From: Sipunculus nudus
Lineage: Eukaryota > Annelida > Sipuncula > Golfingiida > Sipunculidae
DNA: 64,000 nucleotides
Assembly: GCA_026874595.1 (NCBI GenBank)
Contig: CM049306.1
Coordinates: 81,556,142-81,620,141 of the forward strand
Reading direction: 5' to 3'
Under the pieces are notes generated by a model. That model ran no database searches, was not told the origin of the DNA, and saw only the letters and a list, made by a program, of their open reading frames with translations. The translations under genes were made by a program, and so were the position numbers. Shown one piece after another: positions 57,901 through 64,000 of the stretch. Every line of letters begins with the position of its first letter. The stretch's first letter is position 1.

Positions 57901-60900
57901 CCCATGGGTCCTTTGTTTATATTCTGGATTCTCAACATCATTGTTTGGCTAAAACTGAATAAATACCAGACATGGTGCAAATACTTTGCAAATGTATATG
58001 AATATGAATATGAATATGTACTCCATTATAAAATTTCTTGCATAAGAATGGGAATTCAGGTAAAAATGAAAGTATTTGAATACCAGTGCAAATACTTTCA
58101 AAATGTATTCATGAATGCATATATTCTATAATATTATTTTAATAATTAGTTCAGTTAGATTTTATTAAAAAAATCATATGATTGTCTTATTATTTTTAAT
58201 AAAAATTATATTGGCACAATATTTGTTATTAAATTTTAATAAATAGTTAAACTCTTTTATTATATGTGCTGCTTATAAGTTATATGGCCAAGTCAAAATC
58301 TGTGTGACAATAGCACTCCATTTGTTAATAAAATAAATGAAATCAATCCTCTTCCCTGTCTCCAAAAATACTATCAAAATCATACATAAGCTAAACACCA
58401 ACAACTCATAATAAAGCTTATATTTATTACCACACAAAACCAGCATATGCCTGTTTCCCAAATCATATTTTTTATCCTATATAACAGCTGAGCGCCGTGA
58501 CCCATGGGTCCCTTGTTTTTTGTTTGAGAGGGTTTCAAATCTGCGATATTCATGAAAGAGAAATTATCATGAAAATAAAACTTTCATTAATAAAGAACCT
58601 CACCTCAGTTTAACATTCCTTGATGCTTTAGTCTCATTTTCAGAAGTAAAAGGGATTTGTACTTTGAATGATGATAAAAGTATATCATTTATATATCAAC
58701 TTCCAGTTATGAAAAGAATTTCCACTATTTACATGTTTGATTGGGTTTTCTTCAAATTGTCATTTTTACATATTAAATGATGAATAAAAGACAGATATAT
58801 TCTGTGTAAGGCACTCTTTGCTAGGACCATGAAAATGAAACACTTGTGAATCAGTGAAATAGTAAAAATTGGAAAAATAAACCTCACCTATTTGATGCCA
58901 ACCACAGTATTTCTATTAAAGCTGCCGAGTGTGAATATTTATTGTTTTTTTTTTTATAAAAGGATAGATTAATGGCCTGTTGGTGGCACTCACTGTACTG
59001 AATGAGGATGAAGGTATCCATATGATCAGAATGATATGATATTTTTAAGCCTTATGAATTTATATAAACCTTATAAGGTTTTATATGGATGGGGTAAGGA
59101 ATAATCCATAAGTCATAACCTGTCATTTAGACATTAGAGCGAATCTCTGAGGTTCTATAAATAGGTTTCACCATTATGCCAATTAGGCTCCAGCGGGGTA
59201 GAGCCAGGTACCTTTAGATCAAACTCCAATGCCTTAACCACTAGACTACATCCTACCCCTGTGTGTGCATAACTTTCAAATACAAAACTTTTACATCAAC
59301 ACGATTAGTCTGTAAGACTTATGTATAGGTGAATGATAACAAGCGTAATAGTACTGTTACATTGATGTTCTTTTTAATGTTCAAGAGTTTAAAGGATTGA
59401 TGATATGTCAGTGATGTTAATATTTATATAAAACAGTTTATTCATAGTTGATGTCATTAATAACAAATGAGTAGAGTTAATGACCAGACACTTCAAATAA
59501 TGAATTCACAATTATTTATGTTTGGCTACTTCCAAGTCAGCAGAGTTTGGCATTTATGGTAAATGTCTTACCTTAGGCAGGTTAAATTTGATGGAAATGA
59601 CAGATGGACAAACAAAAATTGTCTTTGAAGTCAAAACAACATTAACGTTTAATGTAATTTGCCTTTTAATTTCTCCAAGAGATAAGTCCATATATTAGTA
59701 ATAATACCACAATATCTTAAATTAACAGTAAATGGTGTTTCAAATACAAATAAAATGAGAAATGATACACAAACATTTACACATACTCATTATTCAACAC
59801 ACAATAAGCATGCAAAATAATCCTGTGAAAAACACTTTATAATCAAGGCACAGATTGTTGATTTTTTTAGACAACTAAAGATATATGCAGGGCAAGTGAA
59901 AGTTAGACATGTGGGGCAAGCAAAACGTAGCTCTGGTCATAATAAAAAAAACAGGTAGAGGAGCCGGTTCAATCATTCAGGTTTTACCTGTGTCACCATA
60001 ACAGACACCTCACCATAACAAATTAACAAATTATGATCTACCGGTCAACCTGCCTCAACTGTCAAGCCTGGACCAGTGATCAATCACTAATGAACACAGT
60101 TCAAGAGACTTAACACTGTCACCAATTGAGACAGGCAGAAAATCAAAATGATTTACAAACCTGAGAACTGCTTTCAGTTAATTTATAGTTTAATTAGTTC
60201 ATTTAAGAATTCATTGATTTGACATAATGCAACAATCTGACTGACTGATGTATATTAACAAATATATGATGATGGTGTACCAGTAAACAGGATGTTGTGA
60301 TTCTACTTATGTTGTATATACATGTAGGCAAACCAAGGAGCACCTGTTAAAAGTACAGTATAGGTGATCTGCTTCCTTACTGATGGTCAGTATACGTGAA
60401 TTTAGCTCAGTCACAGACAGTTCTTGGTGGTAGGCTTTGATAAAAATGATTTAAAAATTATACAGGGTTTTATAAGTAAAATGATAGATGAGTAATATAC
60501 TTTAAAGCCAGCTATTCACCTACTATTTCTATAGAATTTATAGTGATTTCTGGCTTACCCTGCATATATATTAATGAAATATAGGTAATTTCTGTTCTTA
60601 TAATGCTTTTTAATCAGTTCTATTAGCTCTTGTTTATCTACAAGCTGTTAGTAAACACAGCAATGTTGACAAACAGAGGTTGTTGCCCTCCTCACCTTGT
60701 GGACCTCATGTTTTCTCCTTGACTCTGCTAGCTGTGCTATCTCAGCATCTACTGCACCTCTGTGTGCAGCTGCATGCCACATTTAGGTATAAACAAAATG
60801 AACAGCCTATGTGCTGTTGATTTGGCATTTTTGGGCAAATTTTATAAAAGATTCAAGGGATAATCTTTAGTTAATAAATGTCAGGTATTGGAATAGGCAC

Positions 60901-62027
60901 CTTTAACCTCTACATTCTATGCGTAATGTACATTTGATATTGCAGAAGGTTCCACCACTAAGAGAGGACCAGCATTCGGGACCGTACAGTGACCCAGTTT
61001 ACAAGAAGATATCTCGTCTGAATGGAGAGATAAACAAAATGACCAAGGAAGCCATCAGGAATAAATTGTCTGACCTTGGCATGGACACTAGGTAATGAAA
61101 TTTTTCACAAAAAAACAGGGTTAACAGGTTTTAACCAACTCCAGGATAAAACATTTTGTTTTATTCACTGAATGTGTGTACAGCTTCTGCTAAGCAATCA
61201 GAAAGAAACTGGGCCTGGGTTCTGCTTGACCAAATGCAAACCTCTAAGAATCCACTAATGGATCCTGATCTTCTCTAATGAACATATAATTTTTAAGAAT
61301 TTAAATGAGTTATAGAAGGCTGATCAGAGGACAATTTATGTAGCACATACTTAAGATTAAGATAAGCTTTGCCATTACAGTATTTATAGGTTTGTTATTT
61401 TTTTGTAGTTACTGCATTCAGATAAGAGTCATCAGACAGATTTAAATTTAGTACTCTTAATATCTTAATGTGGCTGGCTGGGCATAAAATGAAAAATAAA
61501 TATGATGTTTTAAACAAATTAGTGTATTTATTTTTGTTTAAGTGATGATTTCTGTGAAAAGCTGAACTGATTGAAGAATAACAGACTTAGACAAACCACC
61601 TCTTATATTCTAATATGATGATTTATAAACTATGACAGTCACAATAAAATAACATCTGACATCTCATAAAAAGAATCAATATATTAATATTATCATGTTT
61701 TCATGAGTCAAGCAGTATCTGTTAATCCTAATATAACCATAATGCTTGTTATTTATTCCACAGCGTGTATGCAGGTTTTAAAAATATATAATGTTGATTA
61801 TTTACAGAGGAGTGAAAGAAGTACTCAAAAAGAGGCTGAAAAACTACTACAAAAAGCAGAAACTGACCAAAGCTCACATGGAGAAGCCAGGAGAGATTGA
61901 TCAGATATTTGACTACTTGATGGTGATAGATTTTGAAGCTACCTGTGAGGAACATAACCCTCACAACTTCAAATATGAAATCATAGAGTTTCCTGTGGTG
62001 CTGGTGGATGTCAACAAAAAGGCTGTG
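54916..62027 (+). CDS. ERI1: ERI1, 3'-5' exoribonuclease 1 (first three coding exons; continues off window)
   Basis: Exons 54916-54954, 60946-61091 and 61808-62027 join in phase (0, 2, 0) to give 135 residues. ERI1 trims the 3' end of 5.8S rRNA, degrades histone mRNA at its stem-loop with SLBP, and trims siRNA overhangs. Residues about 30-37 are SDPVYKKI. The SAP domain spans about 45-80 (MTKEAIRNKLSDLGMDTRGV, then KRLKNYYKK). The DEDDh nuclease starts at DYLMVIDFEATCEE with D103 and E105, the first two metal ligands, and then YEIIEFPVVLVDV. A likely next acceptor lies at the window edge (63992-63996). Exon 1 (MAECLESCVSSKK) is inferred from its ATG, strong donor and phase; intron 1 is 6 kb. 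The remaining nuclease domain is outside. Confidence 0.93.
54955..56189 (+). other. first part of ERI1 intron 1
   Basis: AT-rich intron DNA with no element end that I can recognise. Confidence 0.4.
56190..58515 (+). mobile_element. family-1 Helentron/HINE-like element with two successive 3' ends
   Basis: The 5' part reads TTTTACTGTCATCTGAGCTATAG followed by repeated GTCCGTC, as in the copy at 46471 but lacking the outer inverted repeat. A 3' hairpin GACCCATGGGTC with CTTTG|TT is at 57899-57915. A second, better 3' end (CAGCTGAGC, GACCCATGGGTC, CCTTG|TT) is at 58484-58515. The first 200 bp match 9890-10089 in reverse complement. It lies in ERI1 intron 1. Confidence 0.6.
58960..59265 (-). repeat. 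SINE-like repeat with tRNA-like head, copy 2
   Basis: The minus strand from about 59260 has GATGTAGTCTAGTGGTTAAGG, which contains a good A box; the B box is decayed. The remainder aligns with 12330-12560. In ERI1 intron 1. Confidence 0.55.
59266..60945 (+). other. last part of ERI1 intron 1
   Basis: AT-rich intron sequence; no element recognised. Confidence 0.4.
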
Positions 62028-63993
62028 GTAAGATGAATGTTCAATTATAGATGCCTTTTTCAGTGGTGGATCCAGATAACAGGGGGCGCTAATATACTGG
62101 GTCAGCGGTTGATAGGTATAAAGCATTATGTGTAATATTATATAAAAAAATAGGTATATATTTATATATATATATATATAAATTATTTTCAGCCTATGAA
62201 AATATAAATATTGTTATTATTTTATTTTGCCCATATTAATAAAATCTAAAGCCATGTTTATTTGGAAAGTTAATTTCAGGTTCACAGACACGGTTTGAGA
62301 GGGGATGTCTCCCATAATTACGGGTAGAACATTTTAAAATCTGCAATGTAAGGAGGATATTTTGAGACATCTTTCACCAAAAATATGAGGATTTTCTGTT
62401 CCTCATCTTCTGTTCTCTTAAATGTGTTTGCATAACTTAGTCACACTTCAGAGAATGGGGGTTCATGTTTTGCCAGCTATAATATTTCGGCTATTTCCTT
62501 CAAAATTTGAATATTAACTGGAAAACCAAAACATTCAATCATTTGTAGCATGTTGATATCTATATGGTGAAAATGCACATCTATGTTTATAACTTGCAAA
62601 ATATCAGTGTTTAAATGTAGTCCTCGTGGATAATATAATTTATATGTTCAAGTTGCTTATCAAACTTTGCATTTTACCGGCTTTTGTGGTCGAGGCAGCG
62701 CACAAGACTCAACATGAATAGAGCACAGGTCATGAACAAAACTGAATATCATATACACAGCAAACCGTGCCATAATAGTAATATTGTAATCTATATGTAA
62801 ATCACAAGATCTGGGTTTGACTTTAAATTGACAGCAGTGGAATATTTTGTGTTACTGTTCGGGGCATGTCTGTTGGAATATACTTGTAAACCAAATTGTG
62901 CAGGGTGAGGCCAGGTGATTCAAAGAACTTGCCCGGGCAGGGATGGATGCAGGTTGACATTAGCTGAATTGTGGTGTTTAAGTGCGATACTAAAATGTTC
63001 CAAGCAGAAATCAATTCTGCAGGAAAAACAACCCTAGGATCAATTGTGAAATATTTGGTAGTGACGATTATTGAATTGTTCCGGTTTTTGCCCTGTGTAC
63101 AAGTTAATAACAAAGAATTACCCTTTACTGTTACTCAGAGTTATATAATTATACCATTCCAGCTATACCATTGCTTTGAATATATTTTACTTAGCTAAAG
63201 ACTAAAATTCTTTCTTTGAGAGGTTAATTATAAATTGTTCACTACAAGAATTGTTGGTTGAAACTAAATCCATAAGTTGTCTGTTTAGCATTAACTTTGA
63301 AAAAATTAGGAGAGTGGGCTGGACTGGTCTGGTCCAAGGTTCAGTGATGAGGTGTTCCTGTTAGCAGTCCGGTATATATACATGTGCCCTAAAAACTGTG
63401 GGCAGGACCAGTCCCAATGGTCTGGATACCTCTAAAATGATGGATATACTCTGTGTGGGTTTATGTATGGTGAGATCATGAAAATTGAACCCCAACAAAA
63501 CAGTGAACAGATGAAAATATTTACATTCTTGTATGTGAAGCCAAACCACAGCAGTTTTTTTTTATTGATGTAATAAAATAATATTTGGTCTGTAAATTTA
63601 AAAATTTTTAGTTAAAAGGCACTTGATAATCAAATTTAGATTTAAATAAAAAATATTTTATATTTTGTTTGACTTATATACTAGTATATTACTTGAGGTG
63701 TTTTAATACAATTGTGATAGGTTTCTGGGGTCTGACCCAGATTGTTAATGAGAAAGAAAATTGTCAGATTTGCATGGTCATGATCTGGTAAATAAACTAA
63801 AGTATCAGAAATACAGTTACAAATCAATATTTCTGTATGTAAAATGACTGCCCTCTTTACAAGTGTTATTGGAGAAAAAATGTTATAATGCCATGGTTCC
63901 TTAGTATAAAAACTAACAAAAAACTTTTCATTAATTTATGTTAATAATGAAAATGATATAGTGAACTAATAGATTTTCTCTTTTTCTTTGTAG
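62028..63993 (+). other. ERI1 intron 3
   Basis: Begins with donor GTAAGA. CAGTGGTGGATCCAG at about 62061 resembles the end of the element at 17836, but no partner end was found. A short TA tract lies at about 62158-62180. A pyrimidine tract and AG close the intron at 63992-63993 (or 63995-63996). Confidence 0.5.
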
Positions 63994-64000
63994 GCAGCAG

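Noticed and set aside
54916-62027. LSM1 and ERI1 as a functional RNA-decay cluster
   Set aside because: Both act on histone mRNA turnover, but they are 32 kb apart with an unrelated receptor-like gene between; proximity is probably chance.
62823-63113. 96-codon minus-strand open frame in ERI1 intron 3
   Set aside because: No domain, no splice or start context, and opposite to the host gene.

Overview
The window is eukaryotic nuclear DNA. Every recognisable gene is split by GT-AG introns, the sequence is AT-rich and full of microsatellites, and well over a third is transposon-derived. The proteins are metazoan, and the repeats (ends reading as CTCAGCTGA...GTCCGTCGTC, GACCCATGGGTC and ATGCCCC) are of a kind I associate with bivalve molluscs. 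A marine mollusc, most likely a bivalve, is my best guess, but it is an inference.

Five genes can be supported. (1) The last six coding exons of an SLC22-type organic ion transporter, + strand, 1553-5730. (2) A complete two-exon CDP-alcohol phosphatidyltransferase resembling bacterial/yeast CDP-DAG-dependent phosphatidylserine synthase, - strand, 10624-12916. (3) A complete four-exon LSM1 (cytoplasmic Lsm1-7 mRNA-decay ring), + strand, 16046-22895, head to head with gene 2. (4) A complete five-exon type I membrane protein with two Ly6/uPAR (three-finger) domains, - strand, 32990-46221. (5) The first three coding exons of ERI1, the SAP plus DEDDh 3'-5' exoribonuclease, + strand, from 54916 and running off the end. 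LSM1 and ERI1 both act in histone/cytoplasmic RNA 3' end metabolism, but they are 32 kb apart with an unrelated gene between, so I do not claim a functional cluster.

Between and inside these genes lies a nested transposon landscape. At least four families share one architecture: a short inverted repeat at the 5' end, its partner some tens of bases inside the 3' end, a hairpin after it, a 3' tip of CTTG or CTAG followed by TT/T in the target, no target duplication, and tandem arrays inside. That is the layout described for Helentron/HINE-type Helitrons. Family 1: 33762-40750 (-), 46471-49901 (+), 56190-58515 (+), and a tip at about 9890-10089 (-). Family 2: 1-1178 (+) and 23598-27304 (-). Family 3: 33943-35337 and 36677-38558 (both -). 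Family 4: 23791-25065 (-), 48551-49718 (+), 51668-53296 (+), and a degenerate copy near 7841-8560 (-). They are nested up to three deep, and two insertions can be checked against empty sites within the window. Tandem units of about 140-160, 275 and 340 bp in three of the families each carry the palindrome GGTGGCGCCACC or a near version of it.

Other elements: a 3.0 kb element with GGCGGATCCAG ends and a 5-bp duplication in LSM1 intron 2; a TA-flanked inverted-repeat element; a TTAA-flanked 279-bp MITE; a two-copy MITE family; a 0.45 kb foldback just upstream of LSM1; tRNA-derived SINEs; a decayed Penelope-like endonuclease fragment; and 145-, 180-, 94- and 45-bp tandem repeats. The remaining intergenic DNA (mainly 27.3-33.0 and 53.3-54.9 kb) and the long ERI1 intron show nothing else that I can support.
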